Source of the DNA: Rhynchopus sp. YZ270_cl-10
Taxonomy: Eukaryota; Euglenozoa; Diplonemea; Diplonemida; Diplonemidae
NCBI GenBank assembly: GCA_964035575.1
Contig: OZ037929.1
Coordinates: 248,001 to 312,000 of the forward strand
Length of the DNA stretch: 64,000 bases
Direction of reading: 5' to 3'
Position 1 is the first letter of the stretch; each line of letters opens with the position of its first letter. This document shows, piece by piece, positions 41,749 to 52,903 of this stretch. The notes under the pieces are model-generated. The model was given only the letters and a program-made list of their open reading frames with translations. It had not been told where the DNA came from and did not search any database. The position numbers and the translations under genes are program-made.

Positions 41749-43890
41749 GGGGAAACGACAATGTGGACTCTAAAAATGTGGATTACGACAATGTGGATTA
41801 ATAATCCACATTGTCGCATAATCCACATTGTCGTAATCCACATTGTCGCAAAAAATAATCCACATTGTCGCATAATCCGGATTCTTGATTTTTTGCCTTC
41901 TTGGTACCCAGGTACCCAGGTACCCAGGTACCAGGTCCAGGTCCAGGTACCCAGGAACAGGAAAAAAGTCGTGAAAGAGCAACCACAGCTCCACATGACA
42001 AACACAAAAGTGTCCAGTCACGTGGGGCATTCATGCACTGAGGAGATAATGATCCAACAATTTACAAGAAAGATTACTTAACCTACTGCTGGAAATTGCC
42101 AGGTCGTAGTAACACACAAAGTGTGCCTCCGTTCGGGAAGACCGGATATTCTAGAGACCAAAAAGGCCTCAAGAATATCTTCCGGTAGTCAAGGTAGAAC
42201 CGAGTGAACGGCCCAAGACCCCCGTGGAGAAGTTAAATGTTGTAATGCTATCAGGTAGAAACTGCGAACACTGTCTTACCCTCCTCAATGCATGGTGGTT
42301 GATGTCTTCCACAACAAATTTCCTGTACCCAGGTACCCAGGTTCCCAGACCCACGCAGTACCACGTCGCAGTACTACGCAAAATTTACCAGACCCTGTCT
42401 TCGTGCACCTGAAGTACAACGCCGCAGACAGGCCAAACATGCGTTGGACTCAGAGGAATGCCCGCTGTGCAGGTATCATGAGAACCAACTCCCAGCAACA
42501 AGGGGCGCCTTTTGGCGGGCGTTGTTGAGGGTGTTTGGGGTGCAAAGTTTTCCACAATTTTGATGCGCGGGTACAGAAGTGTTATCTTGTTCTTTCATCT
42601 CTAAGAAATGTAAATGTCAATCGCGTTTAACTACCACTAGGGCTTGTTCAGTGAACCCACGAGGGGTCGAAGGGGGTTGGTTATCCCGTATCTATCAAAG
42701 GTTGTGTCGACCAGGCTAAACCACTATGTTACGCTGTACGTTGTTTAATCCGAAGAAATAACACTTTAGCAGCCGCAGGAAGTTTGCTAAAAAGAGTGCC
42801 TCACGCTACACAAACCACCACCCGCGATTGACTTAGATGTTATAACAAAGAGAATTCAGAACAAAACAACACCCTGCCCCATACACACTAAATTGTCATA
42901 CTTCAAGAGCATGCCTGGGCCAAAATTACTATGACGAAAAGGCAACAAGACCACCCACAAGGAGTGTGAATTGTGCACTGGTTTTCTGGGGGAACAAACA
43001 ATATTTTCTTGCGTCTAGTCCTCCGTAAGTAGAGGACAGACTTTCCGGAAGGTTTCCAAAGTCGAATTTCTTGCACTAGCTATGCTCCCTGGGTTAATGG
43101 CAATAGCAGTGACTGCGACAGAGTGTTCCCACCCCCCTTTCTACCCATATGTTCGCTCGTTCTGCACTCTCGACGTTGCACTCATTGCGATACCTGTTTA
43201 AAAGTGAATTTGTGAGTGGTGGGGAAATTAAAGAAGGTGACTTCTTAAAAAAATAAGTTGGCGGGGTGTAAAATATTGTTCTGGAGACTCTTGGAGGAAA
43301 TACGAGTCGACGGCCTTATTTTGTTGAATATTCACCAGAAAGTTAAACATATTTACATACCTTGTCTTGCGCCTTCGCTGCTGTCAAGGTGCCTTCTCTG
43401 GGTACCCAGTAGGAGGCTCAAAACTGCTCAATTCTGGCTGGAATTGCAAAATTGGGCACTTTTAGGATGTGACCAAAAAAATTTTCGAGAGTCTAGTTAT
43501 TACAGAGGCTCACCTTAGAAGGCAAAAATAGTCAATAATCCGGATTACCGACAATAATCCGGATTATGTGACAAGGTGGATTACTGGTGTTTTGGTGGAA
43601 AAAACCCGCAAAAACGCGTTTTAGACCCCCAGAGAGGCTCAAAACTGCTCAATTCTGGCTTTAATTGCAAAATTGGGCACTTTTAGGATGCGACCAAAAA
43701 AATTTTCGAGAGTCTAGTTATTACAGAGGCTCACCTTAGAAGGCAAAAAATCAAGAATCCGGATTATGCGACAATGTGGATTATTTTTTGCGACAATGTG
43801 GATTACGACAATGTGGATTATGCGACAATGTGGATTATTAATCCACATTGTCGTAATCCACATTTTTAGAGTCCACATTGTCGTTTCCCC
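41749..43890 (+). mobile_element. Complete non-autonomous transposon with perfect 153-bp TIRs (MULE-like)
   Basis: The 153 bases at 41749-41901 are the exact reverse complement of 43738-43890. The ends read GGGGAAACGACAATGTGG, and each TIR is built from repeated GACAATGTGGATTA words in both orientations, so each end can also fold on itself. The 9-bp duplication TTGTTTTTT flanks the element at 41740-41748 and 43891-43899. Long TIRs with 9-bp duplications fit Mutator-like elements, but no transposase is present. Inside are GGTACCCAG repeats (41902-41960 and 42325-42352) and, near the right end, two direct copies of a ~120-bp segment (about 43411 and 43632). The perfect TIRs indicate a recent insertion. 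The interior is homologous to the inverted, older copy at 3587-6465. Confidence 0.85.
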
Positions 43891-44303
43891 TTGTTTTTTT
43901 GTTAAAGAATGTATCTGTCCATACAGACAGAAGCACTATTTTTTTGTAGCTGTTATTCGTTCAAGTCTTCGAGCAAAAAAAAGGACTTCAACAAATAACC
44001 AATAAAACCCCCCTCACCCCCCCAATACCCCCATTTTTTAAGATGCCCTAGGAAAAAAAAAACGTTGCTAATCGTTGGGGAAAAAGACAGAAAAAAAAGA
44101 CACTAAAAAACGCAGTTTTTTATTGAAACCCGTCTGGGGTTTAAGTAATGCAACAGCTCACAGAGAAAAAAAAAAGCAAAGAAGGGGGGGGTGGGATACT
44201 TCGAGCCCAGCTGCTTTTACCTAGGCGTTTAATTGGCAGTCCGTTTGTCCACATGAAGCCTTCTTCTTAGCGTAAATGCGCAAAAAAAAAAAGCTTTGTT
44301 TCA
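43891..44303. other. Intergenic, 3' of the three-RRM gene
   Basis: No gene or recognised repeat apart from the 9-bp target duplication at 43891-43899 and A/C-rich runs. Confidence 0.4.
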
Positions 44304-45449
44304 TCACCTCATCCTCACCTGCAGCTGTTTCCCCTTGTAGGTAATGCCGTTCAGCTGTGTGTGGCGAAGAGATTGAAAATAAGTTGAAAAAAATAAGGTT
44401 GTCGGAAAAAAAAATGGCACATACACCAATCGCCCTATGTGCATCAACGGGGTTGTAATAATGGAGAAAGCAGAAGTTCTTCGGTTCGCCTTTGTCGCCC
44501 TTTGGGATGTCAATCTGTGTGAGGCGTGGGGGGGTTTGATTTTTAACTTGAAAAGTTGGGCTGTATAATGCTATGATATAGAGTTGCTGCCTATCTGTAT
44601 ACCTTTGATATTGCCGAGTTGCCGAAGAGCGGGTACACTGCGCTGCGCACATCCTGCTCTGTTTCGCCGCTGATTCCATGCACAAAAACAACGCCCCCTG
44701 TGTGTTTTTTTTTTTCATTGAATTTTTTGTAGTTTCGACAAATCACCCTGAGGGGTTCTGTACAAAGTTCCCCAACCGGAGTTTCGGAATTCCCGGATAA
44801 AATATTTTTACATACTCATCCCTCCCCCTTGATGGGGCATGCCACCATAACCATATGCTGGTGGGCGCATAGGTGTGCGTTGGATAGAGGGCTTCTGCTG
44901 TTTGCGCTCTGCGAATTTCACGACAAGCGTGAAGGATCCATCAGGCTTCGAAATCTCCTGGTTGTTGAGTGACCGCGCGCACATCTCCGCCTGCGAGACA
45001 GACGCAAAGCGCACAAACGCCACCCCCCTTGGGTGCGCCGCCATGTCGAGGATGTTGCACTCCTTCACCTCCCCAAACTTCTTCGCAAGGTTGACAATGT
45101 CCTCCTGCTTCATCGAGCTGCCAAACCCTGAAAAGAAAAGATTGATCGTTGGCGACAGACCACCAGGTATTTCCGTCGCCTGGGCGTAGGCGACCCGCAA
45201 TGCCTTCCCGTTGATCTCATATCCACACAGCGAGCGTATCGCTTTTGCCGCGTCCTCTGCACTCCTGAAGAGCACAAAAGCGTAGCATTTGCTGAGGCCC
45301 GACTCCGGGTTGACAATGAGTTTGACGCGCTCGACCTCCCCGTGGCGGGAGAACAACGTGCGCACGTCCTCCTCCTTGTACTCCGGAGGGAGGTAGTTTA
45401 CAATAAGGTTCCCAAGGGCATCGTTCGTGGCATCCGAAGCGTACTGCAT
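44304..45449 (-). CDS. Three-RRM RNA-binding protein, 4 exons
   Basis: Exons are 44816-45449, 44603-44697, 44425-44514 and 44304-44354. Donors are GTATGT, GTATAC and GTATGT, phases agree, and the product has 289 residues. RRM1 (about 14-92) has RNP2 LIVNYLP and RNP1 KCYAFVLF. RRM2 (about 101-180) has NLFFSGF and RGVAFVRF. The third RRM is split by introns: GVVFVHGIS in exon 2, NFCFLHYY in exon 3 and LNGITYKGKQLQV in exon 4. A Met/Gly/Pro-rich linker separates RRM2 and RRM3. The layout resembles Hu/ELAV or Sex-lethal-like mRNA-binding proteins. The introns are small (60-118 bases). A C-type module lies 71-116 bases upstream of the ATG. Confidence 0.85.
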
Positions 45450-45519
45450 GATGTCTTTCTAAGTTATTTTTTTTTTTTTTTTGTCTGGATTTGGTGTGGA
45501 ATTGAAAGTTTGTTTTTTT

Positions 45520-45565
45520 TGAAAACTTGGTTGTATTAGTGTAGACACCCGAGGATGAACTCCAC
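45520..45565 (-). repeat. C-type module upstream of the three-RRM gene
   Basis: Gene-strand reading: AGTGGAGTTCATCCTCGGGT, GTCTACACTAATACAACCAA, GTTTTC. It is almost identical to the copies at 7039 and 52684. Confidence 0.6.
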
Positions 45566-46001
45566 TATACTACATTTTTTTTTTGTTTTTGCTCTGTTTT
45601 TGTATTGTATTTCATAGTACTTTGTAAGTTGAGAGGCGCGCTTCTTTGTTAAGATAGCGACTACCGTCTTCGTAAAAAAAAATGTTCGACCGTAAAAAAG
45701 GACGAACTTCCAGAAAAATTGATGCGGGGAAATAAAAGAGGACAGCTTTTTTTGTTGGTTTTTTTTATACGAAACTGGGGGATTAGGGATTTAGGGGAGA
45801 ATGAAGGGTGGAAATGGGACAGCGGGGGCGATTTCCGAAAAAGAAAAAATGGGGGGAAAACAGAGGGGGGTACGGAGGTGGGTGAATAGGTCTGATGTGG
45901 TGCCGTGTGGACATCCACTGAGGGGGGAGGGGGGGTTATTTTTTTAAATATTTGAATACTAACTGGAGTGTGAAGCACGGTGAAACAAAAAGAAAAGTTT
46001 A

Positions 46002-46038
46002 TAATATGACCCTAAGCCTCTCGTTGCTTAGTCACCTT
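46002..46038 (+). repeat. Structured hairpin repeat
   Basis: AATATGACCCTAAGC, loop CTCTCGTT, GCTTAGTCACCTT, preceded by GAAAAGTTTATAATATGAC. Confidence 0.6.
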
Positions 46039-46246
46039 GAAAAGAAAAAAATTGCATAACTAACATGGGCGAGAAGCAGAAAACGTCACCTAGAAAAAAA
46101 AAAGAAAAATACACGCACACATTCCTCCCCTGCCACACAGTTCTGTATTTTTTTGTAGACACTAAAAGCCATATTTTATTTCACCAGATAAAATTGTTAT
46201 TCAAAAAAATGGAACTACACACTCCAGCAGAAAGAAAGCGAAGCCC

Positions 46247-46308
46247 TTGATGCAGGCACACCTCCGACTGACCCCACGTACGATGCCAGCCCCGGATGAA
46301 AGCACAAA
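46247..46308 (+). repeat. B-type module
   Basis: TTGATGCAGGCACACCTCCG, ACTGACCCCACGTACGATGC and CCCCGGATGAAAGCACAAAG. Further copies follow at 47317-47361 (shortened) and 48921-48978. Confidence 0.6.
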
Positions 46309-46955
46309 GAAATGGTATCTGTTGCTGTGAACAGGGGGGGAGGGATTTTGTGGAACGGGTGAAGGGGGGAGAGAGAGAGACTATAAAGCAACAGAACACA
46401 AACTACACAAACAAAACACCCCCAAAAAGAATACCCCGGTATTTATTTACAACATTGTCCTTTTTTAAAAGTGGGGGAAGGGAGGAGAAAAAAAGAGAGA
46501 TGTTTAACGGCAAACACCTCCGTTTTTGTTAAGGGGGGGAACAGGATTTTCGCATACCTGATGGTTTTTCATAAAAAGAAGAAAAAAAAAGGGGGGGTTG
46601 TGATGATCCCATACCCACCGTTCTGTTCTTCCACTTTTAGGAAATAGACGAATCCATTTTTTTTTTTTTTCCACACATGAATTCACATTTTCACACTGCA
46701 TGGGAAAAAGGTATTCCGACTGCCAAGGGGATACCCCACAACTGTTCTCAAAACACACGCCATTTGCAAGAAAACCCCCCAAAATCCGCCAATATTTTTT
46801 TGGCCGCCAAGTTTCTTGTCCTACTGTACACACACTTCCTCTTCCCTCTCTTTTTGATGCACCCATTCTAGAGTTGAAAAAACAAATTCATACATTTTCA
46901 AATAAAAATTTGAAAGCATTAGGGAAGTGTATAAAAAACAACAAAAAAGAAAAGT

Positions 46956-46986
46956 TGATGAATGTGCCTCTCGTTCATACACATCT
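46956..46986 (+). repeat. Structured hairpin repeat, ATGTGC subtype
   Basis: GATGAATGTGCCTCTCGTTC is followed by ATACACATC. Relatives at 47606-47637, 54821-54846, 26643-26666 and 18402-18430 keep the CTC-CGT loop with a GATGTGC/GCACATC-type stem. Confidence 0.5.
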
Positions 46987-48419
46987 AAAGGTGCAAGAGT
47001 CCAGCATCAGATAAGGAAAAACAGGAAAAAAATATACACAGTTCGCATGAGAGGGGGTTATTGTCGCATTTCAAATGTCTGGGGGGAAAAAGAAAAGTTT
47101 ATAAGATGACCCCAAGTCTTTTTATCACCTTGAAAATAGTAGGATCGGGTATAGGTAAAGCTGTCGTTGATTTGCACAAATCCTCCTGTTTTGAGGGATG
47201 ATTTTGGCGGTACCCCGGTAATACTATTTTCTCCTTTAAAACAAAGTTCGGAGGAATAAAAAAAAAATTGCATAGACTAATGGGCGAGAAGCATAAAACC
47301 AAAAAGAAAATGGGTGTTGATGCAGGCATCTCTGACCCACGCGATGCCCGAATGAAAGCTGCAAAAAACAAAAAAAACAAATTCATATACTTTCAAATAA
47401 AATTTGAAAGCATTAGGGAAGTGTATAAAAAACAACATCAACCCATCTTTTTTTTTAATATTTCTTGTTGTAAAAATGTGAAAGGGGAAAAATAAACTGT
47501 TTCCTTGCATAAATTGAAACTTTCAGTAGATTGGTTTCGAACTTTTACCCTGTTTCAGTCTTAAGAATTATACAGTAAAAAAAACAAAAACAAAAATAGT
47601 TGAAAAGACGAATATGCCTCGCAGTGCATACACATCTCAAAAGAAACAAAAAAAAAAAAAAAAAAAAAAATGTAAGTTGAAAGTGCAAAACGCCTCCGTG
47701 GACGAACGGCACACACCTCTAGCTGGAGAAGGAAAGCACTGCGCGAACAGTTGTTAAAACCGACAAAAAAAAAAAAGCGTAGATTTTAAAGGAGAAAATG
47801 GGTCCTCCGATACGGTCGCCAAAAATCACCCACCCTCCAACAGGAGCTAATTGAGCAATCAATCGAAAAAAACCCTCCTTTCACTTACCTATCAGAATTA
47901 CCATTTTTTTGTTTTGTTTTTGGACACCAATGAAGGAGCCTAGAAAAGCACGCTCCCATATTGTGAGAGCATTGTGAGTTTAATAAGTTGCATTCTTTTT
48001 TTTTACTTTTCAAAATCAAACACAGTGAAACCGATGTTCTTGTGAACGTTTGGTTGCTTTTTTTTGTACAAAAAAAAGTTGGTCACCTTTTTTTTGAAGA
48101 AAAAAAATTCAAAAAATATATAAAAGTGAATTTGATAAACATGCAGACACCTCAAGGCAAAGGCGGGCGGAGGCACAGTGCCCAGCTGTGCTATACCAAT
48201 GCGGCAGTAGCAGTAACAAAAAAAAAAAACACAGAAATACCACAAAAAAGACACACAAAAATACATCTCCGAATTAACACACATCGTATTGTACTGACAA
48301 AAAAAAATATAAGAAACTTTGTATAAGATGAATGTCACTCTCATGCACCCCCAAACATCTAGATAACAGAACTACACCCTCACCCATATACCCCATATAC
48401 CCCATATACCGTACCATAC

Positions 48420-48502
48420 CGTAAATGTAAATATGATGGAACTGCCCAAAAAAAAAACGCTCGTTCGTTCCAACATTATTACGGTCCATATTTACATTTA
48501 CG
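48420..48502. repeat. Inverted repeat with 16-bp perfect arms
   Basis: CGTAAATGTAAATATG (48420) and CATATTTACATTTACG (48502) enclose about 50 bases. Short MITE-like hairpin; ATACCCCAT repeats precede it. Confidence 0.75.
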
Positions 48503-48870
48503 ACCCCCCCTCCCACCCCGATTGAGAGTAAAAAACCGGACTTTTACGGCCGTCACCAATGATAACACGACTAGGAAAAAGGGATTACTTTCGTTAAAAC
48601 ATAACGCAGCCTAACAGCGTGATCTGAATTTGCGTAAGATGTCAACGGGAGGGGAAAAAAATAGTCGGTCTCAGAGGCGATGAAAAACGTTGGCTTTTTT
48701 TTTTCATTCCGGTTTCTAATAACACTGTGTGTTGGGGAGGGACAAGAATACGTTACTGCAGTCACAAAACCTTCAAGCACTCTCAAGCACCCCCCCTCGA
48801 TTTAAATAAAAAGCCCCTTTGGGGCAACAAATACTGTATTATACAGAAGAAAAATAAAAAGAAAAATTTA

Positions 48871-48907
48871 TAAGATGATCCTAAGCCTCTCTGTGCTTAG
48901 TCACCTT
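48871..48907 (+). repeat. Structured hairpin repeat
   Basis: AAGATGATCCTAAGC, loop CTCTCTGT, GCTTAGTCACCTT. It is followed at once by a B-type module (48921), the same neighbour relation as at 40385/40681. Confidence 0.6.
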
Positions 48908-49758
48908 GAGAAAAAAAGTGAATTAATGCAGGCACCCTCAGACTGACCCACTATGCCAGCCTCGGATGAAAGCACAAAAGAAAGGTAGTTGAAAATGCAA
49001 AATAAAAAAAACGCATTCACTGGACAACCCGGCGAACACAGTGCATTGAACAAATATGACTTGAAGATATGACCATGACATCGCTCCTGCATCAGTAAAC
49101 AAAACAAAAACAAAAAAATACACCCCTTTAATCCCATCGTACTGTACGCATCAACAAAACACCCCTTCAAAAGATTCCCCATTTTTTCTCTTTTTTTTTT
49201 TTCAATACAGAAACTTCGCAAATAACAGAAAAAAATAAATACACAACCCTTTAATTTGGCTAGGATCCTTCTTTTTTATCTACACTACCAGGCCTGACGC
49301 TAAACAGTGACAAAAAAATCGCACTTTTTGGGCTTGGAATTCTTTTTTACGGGATTTTTTTTACAATGGAAATCAGGGGCGTTTTTTTCGACTCTGGGAA
49401 ATCTAGTTTTTTATACCACAGAGTCACCCATTTTTTTTGCGGAGCAAAAAAAATGAAAAATGGCGCCGGCAAAATAAATTCACCCTCTCTAGACCCCCTC
49501 CACACCCTACATACATTTCCCGTAAAAAAAAATGAACTTTTCAAGAATTTTAAAACTCCCATGGGTTTAGCAACAGACCTGACTACCACACAACGCATTT
49601 TGTTTTTCTCCCCCTTCCCTTCCCTTCCCCTCCCCTTTTTTTTTCAAAACTTATTAACCTACCCCTCTCCCCCCCTTCCTCCCATCCCTCCTCCCTCTTG
49701 CAAAAACCCCCATCCCCTCCTTCATTTCCCCTAAATACATAACCCCCCCTTTCATCCC

Positions 49759-52305
49759 CTAGAGTGGAGTGGAGAGAGTAGGATTTGAAGGGGAGGACCC
49801 ACAGGAGGAAGAGATGCCTCGGGAAAGCTGTAGCCGAGCGTGGTGGTGTGCCAGCCAGGGGTGTTTCAAGCATTCTTCCGCAGTGGGGCGGGAGTCGGGG
49901 CACCAGGTGAGGCAGGACTGGATGAAGTCGTACACGAGCTCCGCATCGTCCATGCCTAAATGGCGTTGGAGGCTTCCACGGATGTCTTGAATGCGATGAA
50001 TTGCACCATCCCCGTAGGAGCGCAGTCGGTAGCTTTTATCATAGAGCTTCTTGGTGTTGACACCGTCATCAAGGATGTCCTGTCCAGGTGCACCAATCAT
50101 TTGCGTTATTTCTGAAAGATGCTCCAAATCGTTGGAAAGCTCGCTCACCACCCCAGGCTTGCTTTTTGGGTCAAAGAGGAAGCGTCCGGTCACCATTTCG
50201 TACACGATGCACGCTACACTCCAAATATCGGTCTCGCAGTTGAAATCATTGCCCAGAACGATCTCCGGCGCGCGGTATTCTCTGGTCTGAATCAACGCCC
50301 CCTTCACATAATTTGAGGCTCTGATGACACGGTAGTCCTCCTCCCCAAGGGGCTCGCCATTTGGCTTCTTTTTATGCTCATCTTCGAGAAGGAACGAAAG
50401 GCCAAAATCAGAGATTTTCACTCGCTTTGGGGTGGCACCACTTGACAGGCGTGCAGGGGAGAGTGGTGAAGAGGACGCCCTTTCTTTGGGTGGAGGAACG
50501 AACATTAAGTTCTCCGGTTTTAGGTCGGTGTGAACGACGTTGATCTCCTTAAGCTGCGCCAAGGCCTCGAGAATAGACAGAGTAATATCTTTGATGAGAT
50601 GGACATCCGCTAGACCACGGAATCCATTGTGTGCCATGAGCGCGTCGAGGGGTTTGCCAAGAAGTTCGAACACCATGCAGACGTGAATTCCGTGCCGTCC
50701 TTGGTGTTCAAAGTGGTTGAGGAGAACACCTGACCCGTTTTCTTCGCAGCTTGTGGTAGTGTTGTTTGCTATGTAGTAGAGGAGGGCTACCTCGTGTGAG
50801 GAGGAGCAGCGGACGTTGTTTGCACAGCGGGTAAGCTTGATGGCGACGTATTGGTGTTGTGAACCGCCTACTGCGAAGTTGTCTTTTGCAAGCCAGACGG
50901 TGCTAGACTGTCCACGTCCCAGCCTGCTCACCAAAGAGTACCGTTTGTTCAGCGTATCCCCAGGGTGGATCATAAGGTACCCGCCCTCGCCGTAGTTCAG
51001 CTTTTCCTGCTGCTCCCCAAAGTCCTCCCCCATCGTGGTGGACACCGCATAACAGAAGTTGTGCGAGCTGTTGCTCAAATTCGTTGCCCCCAACTTCATA
51101 ATGGTATCATGGCTGTGCGACCGGTTTTTGATGGAGGCGCTCACAGCAGAGCGGGACTGTGTAGCGCTCTTTGTAGGAACGGGCCTGGCAAAGGCTCCAT
51201 GGGTGTGCGACCGTGTTACCGAACCAGAGTGTTTTCGTGGTGGCGAATGATGTGCAGATGTCCGCGAGCTTCTCCCAGGCTTCGTAAAGGATCTGCTGTG
51301 GGTACTAGATGCGCCTGGAGAGGTAGGAAGGTGCCGTGGCACGACGTGTGTTGCGGAACGAGAGCGTCTCCCCTTATCCGCGCCTTTGTGAGGGCTTTCC
51401 AAGCGAGGGGTGCTGGGAGAGTCGTCGTTTTCAATCGATTTTGCGGATAATTTGCGGATTCTTTCGAGTCGTTCAGTCGCGCTGCCTTGAGGACGGCTGT
51501 TTTGAAGTGGTTTTGTGTTTGTGTTTGCAAAACGCTGTTCAGGCCTCCCAGAGGTCGAGAGGTTTGTTGGGGAGCCGTTTCCGATGCGTTGTTTCGGCAC
51601 TTTTTTCTTCTTTTCTTCGGAGCGGAAATTGGAAAGAAGTGGGGCAGTGGTCGGCTTTGCTCTAGGCGGTGAGCGTACCCGAACCCCCGCAGGTGCAGAC
51701 ACTGTCGGCCGCGAAAACGACGACGTCGCAGCGGAATGCGAATTCTGCCTCCTCCCCCTCTCCTTCTCCCTCTCCGCGCTGCTGCTTCTGACCTTCACGC
51801 CGTTCACCCCATTCGGAACCTTTCGCTTCGGCTTCACCTCTCTTCTCTCCGCTGAGGTGCTCCTCACCGCTTTTAATGGGGGAACACAAATACCTCCTCT
51901 CTCTCTCTCCCTTTGTGAATCAAACGATTTTCGCGGCGGCGATTTCGCGCGAACCGGAGAAGGAACGGAAGAGGCCGGAGCAACATGGGATGAGGTCAGG
52001 AAATGCCTTCTCGATATAGCACTGCTCGGCTGCGCATGGCTGGTGGTGCTGCCACGCGGGGCTCCATTCGGTATTTCCGCAATAAGATTGTGAAGTGCCT
52101 GCGTATTCCCAGCCACTGCGCGAGACCCCGGACTCCGTTGCCTCACCACCGGCCCACCTGCCCTCTTCCTCACCGCAGAAGGAATCGACTGTGAATGCGG
52201 AATCGCCTTCGGAGACATCGGATTCGTCTTCAATCGCGGCGGCGCGTGCCCCGCATCCTTTGCAAATATAGTAGGAGATGCTCCAGTGTCATGGGTACCA
52301 TGCAT
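49759..52305 (-). CDS. SRPK-like protein kinase with long basic N-terminal region
   Basis: A single exon encodes 848 residues, with an ATG 10 bases after poly-A/C sequence. Residues 1-430 are Ser/Arg/Pro-rich and probably disordered. The kinase domain is complete: glycine loop GRGQSSTVW (about 460), VAIK lysine (about 489), catalytic loop HTDLKPENLM (about 592), a short Ser/Pro insert, DFGLS (about 631) and TREYRAPEIVLG (about 675). The CMGC-type segment TGRFLFDPKS and the later HLSEITQMIGAPG closely match SR-protein kinases, as does HTDxKPEN. SRPKs phosphorylate RS-domain splicing factors and move between cytoplasm and nucleus. The spacer that splits animal SRPKs is reduced here to about 27 residues. 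A C-type module lies 379 bases upstream. Confidence 0.85.
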   Translation of the reverse strand: MHGTHDTGASPTIFAKDAGHAPPRLKTNPMSPKAIPHSQSIPSAVRKRAGGPVVRQRSPGSRAVAGNTQALHNLIAEIPNGAPRGSTTSHAQPSSAISRRHFLTSSHVAPASSVPSPVRAKSPPRKSFDSQRERERGGICVPPLKAVRSTSAERREVKPKRKVPNGVNGVKVRSSSAEREKERGRRQNSHSAATSSFSRPTVSAPAGVRVRSPPRAKPTTAPLLSNFRSEEKKKKVPKQRIGNGSPTNLSTSGRPEQRFANTNTKPLQNSRPQGSATERLERIRKLSAKSIENDDSPSTPRLESPHKGADKGRRSRSATHVVPRHLPTSPGASSTHSRSFTKPGRSSRTSAHHSPPRKHSGSVTRSHTHGAFARPVPTKSATQSRSAVSASIKNRSHSHDTIMKLGATNLSNSSHNFCYAVSTTMGEDFGEQQEKLNYGEGGYLMIHPGDTLNKRYSLVSRLGRGQSSTVWLAKDNFAVGGSQHQYVAIKLTRCANNVRCSSSHEVALLYYIANNTTTSCEENGSGVLLNHFEHQGRHGIHVCMVFELLGKPLDALMAHNGFRGLADVHLIKDITLSILEALAQLKEINVVHTDLKPENLMFVPPPKERASSSPLSPARLSSGATPKRVKISDFGLSFLLEDEHKKKPNGEPLGEEDYRVIRASNYVKGALIQTREYRAPEIVLGNDFNCETDIWSVACIVYEMVTGRFLFDPKSKPGVVSELSNDLEHLSEITQMIGAPGQDILDDGVNTKKLYDKSYRLRSYGDGAIHRIQDIRGSLQRHLGMDDAELVYDFIQSCLTWCPDSRPTAEECLKHPWLAHHHARLQLSRGISSSCGSSPSNPTLSTPL

Positions 52306-52903
52306 CGTTTAAAAAAAGGGGGGGGAAATTCCCCCCCAAAAAAAATGAAAATGGAATAGGGATATACAAGGGGAGAAGGAGGGGGTGGGGGGGGTTTTAT
52401 ACAAAAAAAGGAAAGTGTGTAAAGTCTGGGGAACTGTGACGTAGAGGGGGGTGAGAATGGGGGGGTTTGGATTGGGGGTTTTATAGGTAAATGGGAGGGG
52501 GGGTGGAATGGAGGGGGGGCATGTAGGGGTGTCGTTTTTTTTTGTTTTTGTGAAAACTTTTTGGCTATTCCCTTTTTATGGAATAGAGAGAAAAAAAAAA
52601 TGGAGTCGGTGGGCTAAAAATAGGAAGTTTCCTTCCTAATCGTGCACACTGGCAAGAAAAAAAATCGTTTTTTTTTGTTTTTGTGAAAACTTGGTTGTAT
52701 TAGTGTAGCCACCCGAGGATGAACTCCACTTTGTTTTTGTTTTTTGTTTTTGGGTCAATGGATGGGCAGGGGGGTACCTCACCATGCAACTATGATGTGC
52801 CATGTCGTCCTTTTTTGGTGTTCAAAGTGTGAAGCGTCACGATGAGTGGCTCCGCTTGTGGGATTCCTCCGGTGGTTCGTCTCTGCTGCAGTTCGGACGG
52901 GCT
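52306..52903. other. Intergenic with a C-type module
   Basis: No gene seen. G-rich on the plus strand, so pyrimidine-rich in the minus transcript. The C-type module is at 52684-52730. Confidence 0.5.
52684..52730 (-). repeat. C-type module
   Basis: Gene-strand reading: AGTGGAGTTCATCCTCGGGT, GGCTACACTAATACAACCAA, GTTTTCAC. It matches the 45520 copy at all but about one core position. Confidence 0.6.

Larger units (their letters stand above)
45566..49758. other. Gene-free stretch dense in hairpin and B-type modules
   Basis: No gene supported. Hairpin repeats lie at 46002-46038, 46956-46986, 47606-47637, 48325-48350 and 48871-48907, with a degenerate one at 47099-47135. B-type modules lie at 46247, 47317 and 48921, an AGTGCAAA module at 47675 and an inverted repeat at 48420-48502. 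A segment ending 'ttcaaataaaatttgaaagcattagggaagtg' occurs twice (near 46895 and 47385). Confidence 0.6.
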
